From JANMCE01 sp031410595 (GTDB lineage: Bacteria; Actinomycetota; Acidimicrobiia; Acidimicrobiales; Ilumatobacteraceae): a stretch of DNA of 38,274 bases. Shown in pieces: positions 1-8,086 of this stretch; the first letter of the stretch is position 1, and every line of letters starts with the position of its first letter. A program made the position numbers and the translations under genes. A model generated the notes under the pieces. The model was not told the origin of the DNA and did not search any database. It saw only the letters and a program-made list of their open reading frames with translations. The DNA is taken from positions 1-38,274 of the forward strand of contig JANNZM010000107.1 of the NCBI GenBank assembly GCA_031410595.1. Reading direction: 5' to 3'.

Positions 1-131
1 ATGCCCAGACGCGCTTGTAGGGAGACAAGCTCGGCTCGTCTCCCTGGTTCCGTCCCAGCGGGGGAGAGTCTCGCGCATTCCCGCGCGCCGAGGGCGGATA
101 TCGACCCAAAAGTTTCTCTGTGTCGACAGCC
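1..131. other. Left-edge noncoding stretch with a strong hairpin
   Basis: I see no convincing gene here. An open frame from base 1 runs into the tRNA gene and its product is low-complexity and Arg-rich, so I do not call it. The stretch contains a perfect 7-bp stem (20-26 with 38-44) that continues, after one mismatch, into a 3-bp inner stem closed by a TCG loop. No T-run follows on either strand. It could be the end of a structured RNA or transcript lying mostly beyond the window edge. I looked for the SRP RNA apical motif and did not find it. Confidence 0.3.
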
Positions 132-166
132 GAAAAACGAAGAAACCGGACCCTTTCGGACCCGGT
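132..166 (-). terminator. Intrinsic terminator of tRNA-Ser(GCU)
   Basis: On the minus strand, about 10 nt after the tRNA CCA end, a 9-bp stem (158-166 with 145-153, two G-T wobbles) closed by a GAAA tetraloop is followed by a T-rich tract running to about 132. This is a textbook Rho-independent terminator. Confidence 0.85.
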
Positions 167-176
167 CATTCGTAGC

Positions 177-266
177 TGGCGGAGACGGTGGGATTTGAAC
201 CCACGGTCCACTTGCGCAGACAACACCTTAGCAGGGTGCCCCATTCGGCCGCTCTGGCACGTCTCC
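177..266 (-). tRNA. tRNA-Ser (anticodon GCU)
   Basis: Read on the minus strand, the acceptor stem GGAGACG pairs with CGTCTCC. The anticodon loop is CTGCTAA, giving anticodon GCT, which reads AGC/AGU codons. A long variable arm, typical of class II serine tRNAs, lies between the anticodon and T arms. The T arm is GTGGG-TTCAAAT-CCCAC. The discriminator is G (position 180), and the CCA tail is encoded at 177-179. A terminator follows directly. Confidence 0.97.
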
Positions 267-275
267 ACCCAAAAC

Positions 276-304
276 CCTATATGACTCACCCCTCGCGCGG
301 GAAA
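276..304 (-). promoter_or_regulatory. Probable promoter of tRNA-Ser(GCU)
   Basis: On the minus strand a TATAGG hexamer (276-281) lies 9 nt upstream of the mature tRNA 5' end. It is preceded after a 17-nt spacer by TTTCCC (299-304), a weak -35 match. Spacing and position fit a sigma-70-type promoter. Confidence 0.5.
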
Positions 305-340
305 GGCGTTTCTCCAGGTCCGAAAACCGGCCACATCCGC

Positions 341-346
341 TAAGAT
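341..346 (+). promoter_or_regulatory. -10 element (TAAGAT) for the ABC-F gene
   Basis: TAAGAT ends 9 nt before the GTG start at 356 and no Shine-Dalgarno sequence lies between, suggesting a leaderless or nearly leaderless transcript. Confidence 0.4.
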
Positions 347-355
347 TGATCCCTC

Positions 356-1933
356 GTGGGTGCCATTCAAGTAAGTCATGTGTCGTGGCATCTGCCCGGC
401 GGTCGTCAACTCCTCGACGATGTCAGTTTTCAGATCAACAACGGTGATCACACCGCTCTGATCGGCGCCAACGGTGCGGGCAAGACCTCGCTCATGCGAC
501 TTATAAGTGGCGACGCCGACGGCTATGAAGGCACCATCGCCATCGATGGCCGGCTGGGTGTCATGCGCCAGTTGGTCGGATCTATCCGTGATGAGACGAC
601 GGTGCGCGACTTGTTCATCAGTTTGTCCACCTCTCGTGTCATTGACGCGGCCCGGTTCTTGGCCAAGGCCGAGGCCAATATGCACGACGACCCTATGGCC
701 TACGCCGAAGCGCTGGGCGAGTGGGGCGAGGCCGGCGGTTACGACGCCGAGGTCTATTGGGATGCCACCGCACAACGTGTGATGGATCAGGACATGAGCG
801 AGTTGGGTGGCCGCAAGCTGGCCACCTTCTCCGGCGGCGAGCAAAAGCGGCTAGCGCTCGAATGCCTCCTTCGCGGCACGCACGACGTGCTGATGCTCGA
901 CGAGCCCGACAACTTCCTCGACATTCCCGGCAAGCGTTGGCTTGAGGCTGAAATCGCGGCGTCACCCAAGACCATCCTGTTCGTAAGCCACGACCGTGAA
1001 CTGCTCGCAGCGGCGGCCACCAAACTGGTGACGGTCGAGCCTTCAGGTACCTGGACGCATCACGGCAACTTCGCCGGCTACCACGAGGCCCGTGAAGCTC
1101 GCATGATCAAGATGGAAAGGGATCGCTCGCTCTACGACGAAGAACTCGAGCGTCTCACCGAATACGTAAAGCTGATGCGCATCCGTTCCAAGCAGTCGAT
1201 GTCGTTCGCCCCAAAGTTGGCGGCGGCCGAATCGAAGCTGCGTCAGTTTGTGGAACGCACGCCGGAGCCACCGGAGGAGATTCGCGAGCATCAGGTGAAG
1301 ATGCAGCTGCGCGGCGCCCGCACCGGCAGGAAGGCCGTCATGATCGAAGAGCTCGAGCTGGCTGGTCTCACCGACGCGTTCTCCACCGAGTTCTGGTTGG
1401 GCGATCGCGTGGCTGTGCTCGGGGCCAACGGCGCGGGCAAGAGCCACTTCCTACGCCTCATGGCCGGCGACCGGACGGTGGTGCATGAGGGTTCGGTTCG
1501 CCTCGGCGCGTCGGTCGTAGCCGGTCACTTCAACCAGACCCACGATCAGCCCGAGCTGCGCGGCAAGATCCTCATCGACATCCTCGCCGAGCACAACCAG
1601 ATCCGGGCGGCTGCTATGGGACGGCTGCGTCGCTACGGGTTGTCGAAGCAGGCCGAGCAGGAGTTCGAAACGCTGTCGGGTGGCCAGCAGGCCCGCTTCC
1701 AGATCCTGTTGCTGGAACTGGAAGGGGCCACGTTGTTGCTGCTTGATGAGCCGACCGACAACCTCGACATCATGTCGGCCGAAGCACTGGAAGACGCCTT
1801 GACCGAATTCGAAGGCACCATCGTCACCGTCACCCACGACCGCTGGTTCCTGAAGAACTTCGACCGCTTCATCGTCTTCAATGACGACTGCAGCGTTAGC
1901 GATCTCCTAGAAGCTCCGCCGCTGTATCGCTGA
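356..1933 (+). CDS. ABC-F family ATP-binding protein
   Basis: This 525-residue protein has two ABC ATPase domains and no membrane segments, which is the ABC-F layout. The first domain has Walker A GANGAGKTS, signature FSGGEQKR and Walker B VLMLDEPDNFLD. The second has GANGAGKSH, LSGGQQARF and LLLLDEPTDNLD. Between them is a charged helical linker (about residues 255-320) like the P-site tRNA interaction motif of this family. ABC-F proteins act on the ribosome, as translation factors (EttA-like) or by protecting it from antibiotics; which applies here cannot be told from sequence. The start is GTG. The 3' end overlaps the convergent TerC gene by 38 bp. Confidence 0.9.
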   Translation: MGAIQVSHVSWHLPGGRQLLDDVSFQINNGDHTALIGANGAGKTSLMRLISGDADGYEGTIAIDGRLGVMRQLVGSIRDETTVRDLFISLSTSRVIDAARFLAKAEANMHDDPMAYAEALGEWGEAGGYDAEVYWDATAQRVMDQDMSELGGRKLATFSGGEQKRLALECLLRGTHDVLMLDEPDNFLDIPGKRWLEAEIAASPKTILFVSHDRELLAAAATKLVTVEPSGTWTHHGNFAGYHEAREARMIKMERDRSLYDEELERLTEYVKLMRIRSKQSMSFAPKLAAAESKLRQFVERTPEPPEEIREHQVKMQLRGARTGRKAVMIEELELAGLTDAFSTEFWLGDRVAVLGANGAGKSHFLRLMAGDRTVVHEGSVRLGASVVAGHFNQTHDQPELRGKILIDILAEHNQIRAAAMGRLRRYGLSKQAEQEFETLSGGQQARFQILLLELEGATLLLLDEPTDNLDIMSAEALEDALTEFEGTIVTVTHDRWFLKNFDRFIVFNDDCSVSDLLEAPPLYR

Positions 1934-2894
1934 GGCTCCCATCCAGGGAGGCTTCGAGCGCTTTGGTCTTGTGTCGGCTGGCCACAACAGCGACAACGAG
2001 GATGGCCAGAATCAAACCCAGCGACACGTAGGTGTCGACGTGAATCCAGTGGCTGGCGGTCATCTTGATGCCGACCAACACCAGGATGCCGCCCAGCGCG
2101 TGGGATAGATAGTGGAAGCGCTCTCGTGCGTTGGCGAGTAGGAAGTACATCGCTCGTAGCCCCAGAATCGCGAAGGCGTTGGCGGAGAATACGATGAACG
2201 GTTCCTTCGAGACGGCCAGTACGGCAGGAACCGAATCGGCGGCGAAGAGCAAGTCAGTCATCTCCACCACGACCAGCGCGGCAAGCAACGGGGTGGCAGC
2301 ACGACGCCCGTTCATTCGGGTGAAGAAGTTGTGGTTCTCGATGGTGTCGGTGACGGGCATGACGCGGCGAAGCAGGCCGAGCCCAGTGTTCTTGGCTTCG
2401 GTCTCCTCGTCGTTGCGGTGACGGACAATTCTCACTCCGGTGTAGACCAGGAACACTCCAAAGATGAGAAGTAGCCACCAGAACCGATCGATCAATGCGG
2501 TGCCGACGAAGATGAACACGAAGCGCATGGCCAGTGCGCCGAAGATGCCCCAGAACAACACTCGGTGCTGATACTTCAGCGGAATCGCAAGCGACGAAAA
2601 GACGATCGACCACACGAACACGTTGTCCACGCTGAGCGACTTCTCGATGAGGTAGCCAGACAGGTATTCACTGAAGGCTGCACTACCGAACTGCCACGCG
2701 ATGAAGCCCGCGAATGCGAGCCCACACGCGATCCAGACGGCGGTCTCGGCGAGTGCTTCTTTGGGCGTCGTTTCGTGATCGTCGCGATGGCGCATGAGGT
2801 CGATGGCAAGCATGACGGTGATGAGCGCGGCGAGACCGACCCACATCCATGGCTGAATGTCGAGGTTTACGAAGGACGATGCGGCAACAAGCAT
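1896..2894 (-). CDS. TerC/Alx family membrane protein, probable manganese exporter
   Basis: This 332-residue integral membrane protein belongs to the TerC/Alx family. About eight hydrophobic helices carry the family's acidic residues, seen in SVDNVFVW (first third) and EMTDLLFAADSVPA (middle). Alx/TerC proteins are implicated in Mn2+ export, and some members load metals onto secreted proteins. The ATG has a GGAG Shine-Dalgarno 7 nt upstream. The 5' leader contains a yybP-ykoY riboswitch, which strongly supports manganese homeostasis as the role. The gene ends inside the 3' end of the convergent ABC-F gene. Length is normal for the family. Confidence 0.93.
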   Translation of the reverse strand: MLVAASSFVNLDIQPWMWVGLAALITVMLAIDLMRHRDDHETTPKEALAETAVWIACGLAFAGFIAWQFGSAAFSEYLSGYLIEKSLSVDNVFVWSIVFSSLAIPLKYQHRVLFWGIFGALAMRFVFIFVGTALIDRFWWLLLIFGVFLVYTGVRIVRHRNDEETEAKNTGLGLLRRVMPVTDTIENHNFFTRMNGRRAATPLLAALVVVEMTDLLFAADSVPAVLAVSKEPFIVFSANAFAILGLRAMYFLLANARERFHYLSHALGGILVLVGIKMTASHWIHVDTYVSLGLILAILVVAVVASRHKTKALEASLDGSLSDTAAELLGDR

Positions 2895-2921
2895 GAAGGT
2901 CTCCGGTGACGTGTGAGGTGC

Positions 2922-3026
2922 GTACCGAAGGTCTCTCCCACTCGCCGTAGCGAGCTACCCGACCCGGGCCCGAAGGCCGTGCTGACGAATCGGACTGACA
3001 CGAATGCCCGGGATACTCCCCTTCTT
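2922..3026 (-). promoter_or_regulatory. yybP-ykoY manganese riboswitch
   Basis: On the minus strand, in the TerC leader, the element opens with AAGGGGAGTA and has CGTCAGCACG in the middle, paired stems between, and the closing GAGAGACCTT. These are the conserved L1 and L3 boxes of the yybP-ykoY family, which senses Mn2+. It ends about 28 nt before the TerC start, so either translational or transcriptional control is possible. No clear terminator with a T-run follows, which favours control of ribosome binding; that is inference. Confidence 0.9.
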
Positions 3027-3036
3027 GATCGGAGTA

Positions 3037-3064
3037 AGTCTACCCACGAAACGGCCAATTTAAA
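3037..3064 (-). promoter_or_regulatory. Probable promoter of the riboswitch-TerC transcript
   Basis: On the minus strand TTTAAA (3059-3064) and TAGACT (3037-3042) are separated by 16 nt. The predicted transcription start at about 3030 lies just before the riboswitch. Confidence 0.45.
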
Positions 3065-3127
3065 CTGGTTTCATAGCAACATCGCGCAAAGCCCGCAGAA
3101 ACGCAGGTCAATCACAATCAGAGTCTG

Positions 3128-3156
3128 TTCACGCCGCACGCCAAATGTCGTAAGGT
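3128..3156 (+). promoter_or_regulatory. Probable promoter of the P450 gene
   Basis: TTCACG (3128-3133) and TAAGGT (3151-3156) are separated by 17 nt, giving a short leader that contains the GGAAGGA Shine-Dalgarno at 3181-3187, 5 nt before the ATG. Confidence 0.45.
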
Positions 3157-3192
3157 ACCAAACGAACACTCTCGCCCTACGGAAGGATCGAT

Positions 3193-4470
3193 ATGACCAT
3201 CGCCGCCCCGGGTTCATCGGACGCAAACATCGTCGATCACGACACCTTCGTTGCCGGCTTCCCACACGCCACCTTCGAGCGCCTCCGCAAACACGACCCG
3301 GTGTCGTGGTGGGACGAGCCCGACGGCTCCGGCTTCTGGGCGGTCACGCGTTACCACGACCTGCTCGCCGTCAGCCGTGACACCAAAACGTTCTCCAGCG
3401 CGCAGGGCATCACGCTGGAGGAGATGGAGCCGGCCGACTTCGAAGCGCGCCGCAACATGATGGAGTACGACTCCCCCGAGCACACGCGTTATCGCCGACT
3501 CGTCTCCAAGCCGTTCAGTCGGCGCGAAGTCATGGCCTACGAAAATGGCATCCGCTTACTGGCTCGCGCCGTGGTGGATGAAGCCCTCCCTGCAGACGCG
3601 ACCACTGAGTTGGACTTCACCGAGGCCATCGCCAAGCAGCTACCGATGCGGATGTTGGGACGTCTGCTCGGTGTACCCGATGAGGATGGTCCGTGGTTGG
3701 TCGAGCGAGGCGACGCGTTGCTCGGAAACTTCGACCCCGACATGACCGAGCACCCGGTCGGGCTGGTGGACACAGAAGAGTTTTCGGCCATGCCGTTCCG
3801 CTCCCCCGCCGGTATCGACCTGTACCGCTATGCCGAGCAGCAGGCCATCAAGCGTCGCGAGCATCCGACCGACGATGTCATCACCGATCTGCTGGCGCCG
3901 ACCATCGATGGCGAGCAACTCAGTGAGCGGGACTTCAAGAACTTCTTCGTGCTCCTGGTCGGAGCTGGCAACGACACCACCCGCTACACGATGGCGCACG
4001 GCATGCAGGCGCTGGCTGAACATCCCGATCAGATGCGGCGGCTCACCAACGCCATCGGCAACGGAGACACCGACACAGTCAGCCGTGCCGTGGAGGAGAT
4101 CCTGCGGTGGGGCACCGTCACCATGCACTTCCGGCGAACCGCAACCGTCGACACCGAGCTGAATGGCCGCCGCATCAAGGCGGGCGACAAGGTCGTCATC
4201 TGGTTCACCTCGGCCGACTACGACGATGAAGTGTTCGACGATCCGTACGCGTTCAACATTGATCGCACCCCCAATGATCACGTCGCCTTCGGGCTGAAGA
4301 GCCCGCACCTCTGCCTCGGCTCACACCTGGCCCGACTCGAAATTCGAGTGTTGCTGGAAGAGTTGCTGCCCCGCGTCCAATCAGCGCAGATAACCGGTCC
4401 GGTCGATCGCCTGCGGTCGAACTTCATCAGGGGCATCAAACATCTGCCCATGACATTCACGACCAGGTAG
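3193..4470 (+). CDS. Cytochrome P450
   Basis: This 425-residue soluble bacterial P450 is class I and would need a ferredoxin and reductase encoded elsewhere. The I-helix oxygen-activation motif GAGNDTTR lies near residue 258 and the K-helix ExxR is in EEILR near residue 300. The heme-binding loop is FGLKSPHLCLG, with the Cys thiolate near residue 378. The usual glycine in the FGGxGxHxC form of the loop is Ser here. The start has a strong GGAAGGA Shine-Dalgarno. The sequence resembles the CYP124/125/142-type hydroxylases of actinomycetes that act on steroid or isoprenoid side chains, but the substrate cannot be assigned. The gene is divergent from the riboswitch-TerC unit. Confidence 0.93.
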   Translation: MTIAAPGSSDANIVDHDTFVAGFPHATFERLRKHDPVSWWDEPDGSGFWAVTRYHDLLAVSRDTKTFSSAQGITLEEMEPADFEARRNMMEYDSPEHTRYRRLVSKPFSRREVMAYENGIRLLARAVVDEALPADATTELDFTEAIAKQLPMRMLGRLLGVPDEDGPWLVERGDALLGNFDPDMTEHPVGLVDTEEFSAMPFRSPAGIDLYRYAEQQAIKRREHPTDDVITDLLAPTIDGEQLSERDFKNFFVLLVGAGNDTTRYTMAHGMQALAEHPDQMRRLTNAIGNGDTDTVSRAVEEILRWGTVTMHFRRTATVDTELNGRRIKAGDKVVIWFTSADYDDEVFDDPYAFNIDRTPNDHVAFGLKSPHLCLGSHLARLEIRVLLEELLPRVQSAQITGPVDRLRSNFIRGIKHLPMTFTTR

Positions 4471-4514
4471 CCGAAACAGAGTTCGACCGGAGAGACAAAA
4501 GGCTCGACCGCGCA

Positions 4515-4520
4515 TAGCCT
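4515..4520 (+). promoter_or_regulatory. -10 element (TAGCCT), leaderless start of the lipoprotein gene
   Basis: TAGCCT ends exactly 6 nt before the ATG at 4527, with no Shine-Dalgarno sequence. Confidence 0.55.
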
Positions 4521-4526
4521 CGTCCT

Positions 4527-6161
4527 ATGTCCACGCGCAGGCGGTTGATTCTCGGGGTCGGGTTGATCGGCATTCTGGCGGCGTGTGCGTCCGGTGCCAC
4601 CACAACCTCAGCACCGGACACTCCGCCAACGAGCGCCGCGGCGCTTGCCAGCAGCCTCCTGCCCGGTTCTTCGGCTCCGACAACGCTGCCGACGACCAAG
4701 ATGGAAATGACCACGTCCACCGCCGCGACGCCGGCGACAACGACCACGACCGCAGCCGCCAGCGCCGATGACGCGCCGATCGCTGGCGCAACGCGATACA
4801 GCTTCAAGTACGGGCCGATCGAAGTGAAGTCCGGCCAAAACAACATCGCGTTCAGCTCCGGTGCCGTTCCGAAACCGCCGGTCGACGGATACATCGTGCG
4901 TATGAAGCCCGACATCCAACGGGCCGACAAGACGATTCCGCGGGTCGATGAAATCCATCTCCATCACGGCGTATGGGTGAACGCATCGGGCAAAACGGCC
5001 AGCGGTCAGCGCAAGCTTGATCTGTTCATGGCGGCGGGTGAAGAAAAGACGATCACCACGATGCCTGCCGGTTACGGCTATCCGTACACCACCGGCGACC
5101 AATGGATCATCAACTACATGATTCATAACCTCAACCAGGAACCCGAACCGATCTGGATCACCTACGACCTCGATGTCATACCGACATCGTCGGCACCGTC
5201 CACCATGAAAGCGGTAACACCCATCTGGATGGACGTGCAGGCCGGCAATCGCTACCCCGTCTTTGACGTGATGAAGGATTCTGGCACGGCCGGGGTGTTC
5301 ACCTATCCGAACGACGCCGCCGAGCCGTATAGCGGCGGGGGGAAGCTCAACGAGTGGACCGCTGATCGTGACATCACCTTGGTCAGCACCGCTGGACATC
5401 TTCATCCAGGCGGCCTCTACACCGACCTGAAAGTGAGGCGGGGCGACGCCACCGCGCCGCTCTTCCGTTCTGACGCGAAATACTTCGAGCCAGCCGGACC
5501 GGTGTCGTGGGACTTGGCCATGACTGCGACACCGTCGACGTGGCGGGCCGCCATCAAGGTTGGTGACACCTTGAACGTCTCGGCGACGTATGAGACCAAA
5601 CAGGCGTCGTGGTACGAGTCGATGGGAATAATGGTGGTGTGGGCCGTGGAAGGCAGCGACGGACCCGATCCTTTCACGACCAAGGTGGCCGTACCCGGTG
5701 CTCTCACCCACGGGCAGCTTCCGGAGAACCGCAACCATGGTGGCGAGGCCACTGACCTTCCCGACGCCACCACCTACGCGTCGCGGCCGGCGCTGCCGAC
5801 GGTCCCGATCGCCAGTTGGATCTATACCCAGGGCGATCTGCACGTTGGCCAAAACGTGGTGCCGACCGTGAAGCCCGGCCAGACCATTACGTTCGACAAT
5901 CTCGACGCGCCACTCGACAACGGGCAGTGGCACACCATCACGTCGTGCAAGGCGCCATGCAACAAGTCAACCGGCATTGCCTACCCGCTCGCGGACGGTC
6001 CGGTGATCTTCGATAGCGGCCAACTCGGAACCGCTGGTCAGCCCACGGCGAACCGCAACACCTGGACCACACCGGCCGATCTTCCGTCAGGTACCTACAC
6101 CTACTTCTGTCGCATTCACCCCAAGATGCGCGGCGCATTCCGCGTGGACTCCACCAGCTGA
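4527..6161 (+). CDS. Secreted lipoprotein with C-terminal cupredoxin domain and His-rich copper-enzyme-like core
   Basis: This 544-residue protein has a lipoprotein signal peptide with lipobox LAAC (Cys near residue 20). A Ser/Thr/Ala/Pro-rich linker of about 70 residues follows. The central region (about 85-390) contains HLHHGVWV and, much later, GHLHPGG. These histidine clusters recall SURNod19-like proteins and type II copper monooxygenases such as PHM; I infer this only from the motifs. The last 110 residues look like a blue-copper cupredoxin, with a His in QWHTITS and Cys528, His531 and Met534 spaced C-x2-H-x2-M as in amicyanin. It is likely anchored outside the membrane and binds copper for electron transfer or oxidation. 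It appears to be a single-gene unit starting at a leaderless ATG. Confidence 0.75.
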   Translation: MSTRRRLILGVGLIGILAACASGATTTSAPDTPPTSAAALASSLLPGSSAPTTLPTTKMEMTTSTAATPATTTTTAAASADDAPIAGATRYSFKYGPIEVKSGQNNIAFSSGAVPKPPVDGYIVRMKPDIQRADKTIPRVDEIHLHHGVWVNASGKTASGQRKLDLFMAAGEEKTITTMPAGYGYPYTTGDQWIINYMIHNLNQEPEPIWITYDLDVIPTSSAPSTMKAVTPIWMDVQAGNRYPVFDVMKDSGTAGVFTYPNDAAEPYSGGGKLNEWTADRDITLVSTAGHLHPGGLYTDLKVRRGDATAPLFRSDAKYFEPAGPVSWDLAMTATPSTWRAAIKVGDTLNVSATYETKQASWYESMGIMVVWAVEGSDGPDPFTTKVAVPGALTHGQLPENRNHGGEATDLPDATTYASRPALPTVPIASWIYTQGDLHVGQNVVPTVKPGQTITFDNLDAPLDNGQWHTITSCKAPCNKSTGIAYPLADGPVIFDSGQLGTAGQPTANRNTWTTPADLPSGTYTYFCRIHPKMRGAFRVDSTS

Positions 6162-6201
6162 AGACTTGCGCCATCACGTTTGACCACGATTGGATCGTGC
6201 G

Positions 6202-8037
6202 ATGTCTACTCACGCAACCGTCGGGCTGCAACCGCACCATGACGGCTCTGCGCTCTACCTTCCCAACCCTGCCCCGGCCCTCGCCGCATCGTTCGATGTC
6301 CTGGTTCACGTACCGGCTGCAGCCTGGTGTGAGCAAATGTGGGTACGCACACTGTGGGATGGCGAGCCCATTCACCACGCAGCGGTCATTGATCGAACCG
6401 ACGAGACGGGCACGTGGTGGCGGGCGGCTCTCGTTGCTCGCCATCGCGTCACGCCATACCGGTTTACGTTGGTGGGTGGCGCCGCCCCGTATCGGGTGCT
6501 GAACGGCGTTGGTGTGCATCACCGTGACGTGGTTGACGCCTTCGATTTTCAGGTGTCCAGCGCGCCGCTGGCGCCCACCTGGTTGCGCGACGCCGTGGTC
6601 TATCAGATCTTTCCCGATCGCTTCGCCCGGGCCGGTGGCGAGTGGGAGGCACCGGCGTGGGCCGTGAAGTGTGGGTGGTCCGACGAAGTGGAGACCGACG
6701 GCTCGAAGGCCGTGCGGCAGGTGTACGGCGGCGATCTAGACGGCATAACTGCGAAGCTCGACCACTTGGCGCAGCTCGGTGTGAACGTGATCTACCTCAC
6801 GCCGTTTTTTCCGGCTGAGTCATCCCATCGGTACAACGCATCGAGCTTCGACCACGTCGACCCGCTGCTCGGTGGGGACGCGGCGCTGGCGCGGCTCACG
6901 GTCGCTGCGCATCAGCGTGGGATTCGGCTCGTCGCCGACCTGACCACGAATCACACCGGCGATACGCATGAGTGGTTCGTGCGAGCGCTCGACGATGCCG
7001 CTTCGGATGAGCGCAGCTTCTACCTGTTCGACGAAGGCACGACGGAGACCTACGAGTGTTGGAATGGATATCCGACTCTTCCGAAGCTCGATCATCAGTC
7101 GCCCGCACTTCGGGCCCGACTGGTCACCGGTGAAAACTCCGTGATGGCCAAGTGGTTGCGGCCGCCCTTCAGTATCGACGGTTGGAGGGTGGATGCAGCC
7201 AACACCACGGGTCGCGTGCGTACTGTCGACATCTGCCACGACGTGGCGCGCGACATGCGCGCCGCGACCACCGCGATCAACCCCGATGCCTACCTGGTGG
7301 CCGAGCACTGCTACGACGCCGGCGACGACCTCAATGGTGATGGCTGGCACGGCACCATGAACTACAGCGGGTTCACCCGGCCGGTGTGGTCGTGGCTGGC
7401 ATCGGGCCAGGGTGTATCGCAACCAATGAGCGGAACGCCTGCACCCACGCCTCGCGTCGATGGCGCGGCAGCAGCAACCATGATGCGAGAGCAAATGGCC
7501 CGGGCGCCATGGCGCTCGTGGGCGGCCAGCTTCACCCTTCTCGGCTCGCACGACACCGCTCGAATGGCGTCGGTCGCGGCCTCGGCCGCCGAACAGCTGG
7601 TGGCGGTCGGACTGCTCATGACATACCCGGGTGTTCCCATGATCTTTTCGGGCGATGAGGTCGGCGTACGAGGTGAGGACGGCAACACCTGCCGCCAACC
7701 GTTCCCGTGGGATACAACCGCGTGGGACCACGAGTTGTACGGCGGCTATCGAGATCTCATCGCTCTGCGCCGATCGTGCGACGCGTTACAGAACGGAGGT
7801 CTGCGGTGGCTATTCGCCGACGGCGACGCGCTGGTCTTCCTGCGAGAGACCGTCGATGAACGCGTGCTGGTTCATGCGGCTCGCGCCGCGCACGGTGTCG
7901 TTTCGATCGACGCCATTGCCATCGGTGCGACGGTGCTTGAACCTCTACTTATCCACGACGCGCTCGATGGCGAGCGCGGTGTGGTAGAGCTGACCGCCAC
8001 AGGTCCAACGTTGCGCGTCTGGCGACTTCGACCGTAG
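6202..8037 (+). CDS. GH13 alpha-amylase family glycosidase (neopullulanase/maltogenic amylase type)
   Basis: From the ATG at 6202 the product is 611 residues; a TTG at 6190 in the same frame is less likely. An N-terminal beta domain of about 120 residues looks like the CBM34-type domain of cyclomaltodextrinases. The TIM barrel starts at VYQIFPDRF. Conserved GH13 regions are present: DLTTNH (region I), GWRVDAAN with the Asp nucleophile (II), LVAEHC with the Glu acid/base (III) and LGSHDTAR with the transition-state Asp (IV). There is no signal peptide, so it probably acts in the cytoplasm on maltodextrins or cyclodextrins. The exact specificity within GH13 is uncertain. Confidence 0.9.
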   Translation: MSTHATVGLQPHHDGSALYLPNPAPALAASFDVLVHVPAAAWCEQMWVRTLWDGEPIHHAAVIDRTDETGTWWRAALVARHRVTPYRFTLVGGAAPYRVLNGVGVHHRDVVDAFDFQVSSAPLAPTWLRDAVVYQIFPDRFARAGGEWEAPAWAVKCGWSDEVETDGSKAVRQVYGGDLDGITAKLDHLAQLGVNVIYLTPFFPAESSHRYNASSFDHVDPLLGGDAALARLTVAAHQRGIRLVADLTTNHTGDTHEWFVRALDDAASDERSFYLFDEGTTETYECWNGYPTLPKLDHQSPALRARLVTGENSVMAKWLRPPFSIDGWRVDAANTTGRVRTVDICHDVARDMRAATTAINPDAYLVAEHCYDAGDDLNGDGWHGTMNYSGFTRPVWSWLASGQGVSQPMSGTPAPTPRVDGAAAATMMREQMARAPWRSWAASFTLLGSHDTARMASVAASAAEQLVAVGLLMTYPGVPMIFSGDEVGVRGEDGNTCRQPFPWDTTAWDHELYGGYRDLIALRRSCDALQNGGLRWLFADGDALVFLRETVDERVLVHAARAAHGVVSIDAIAIGATVLEPLLIHDALDGERGVVELTATGPTLRVWRLRP

Positions 8038-8073
8038 GAACCTAGGCGCGTGAACGTCTGCACGGAATGTTAG

Positions 8074-8079
8074 TACCTT
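8074..8079 (+). promoter_or_regulatory. -10 element (TACCTT), leaderless start of the arylsulfotransferase-like gene
   Basis: TACCTT ends 7 nt before the ATG at 8087. This supports that ATG rather than the in-frame TTG at 8078, which overlaps the hexamer. Confidence 0.5.
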
Positions 8080-8086
8080 GGTTGCC

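Noticed and set aside
1..131. SRP RNA (ffs) beside tRNA-Ser
   Set aside because: Gene order in other actinomycetes made it plausible, but the conserved GGAAGNAGCAGCC-type apical loop is absent on both strands.
1..198. Open frame from the first base
   Set aside because: It overlaps tRNA-Ser and its terminator, has an Arg-rich composition and shows no start signal or motif.
4608..5933. Long minus-strand frame (441 codons) opposite the cupredoxin lipoprotein
   Set aside because: The opposite strand has a signal peptide, lipobox and copper ligands; the minus frame is His/Arg/Gly-rich shadow sequence, as expected in high-GC DNA.
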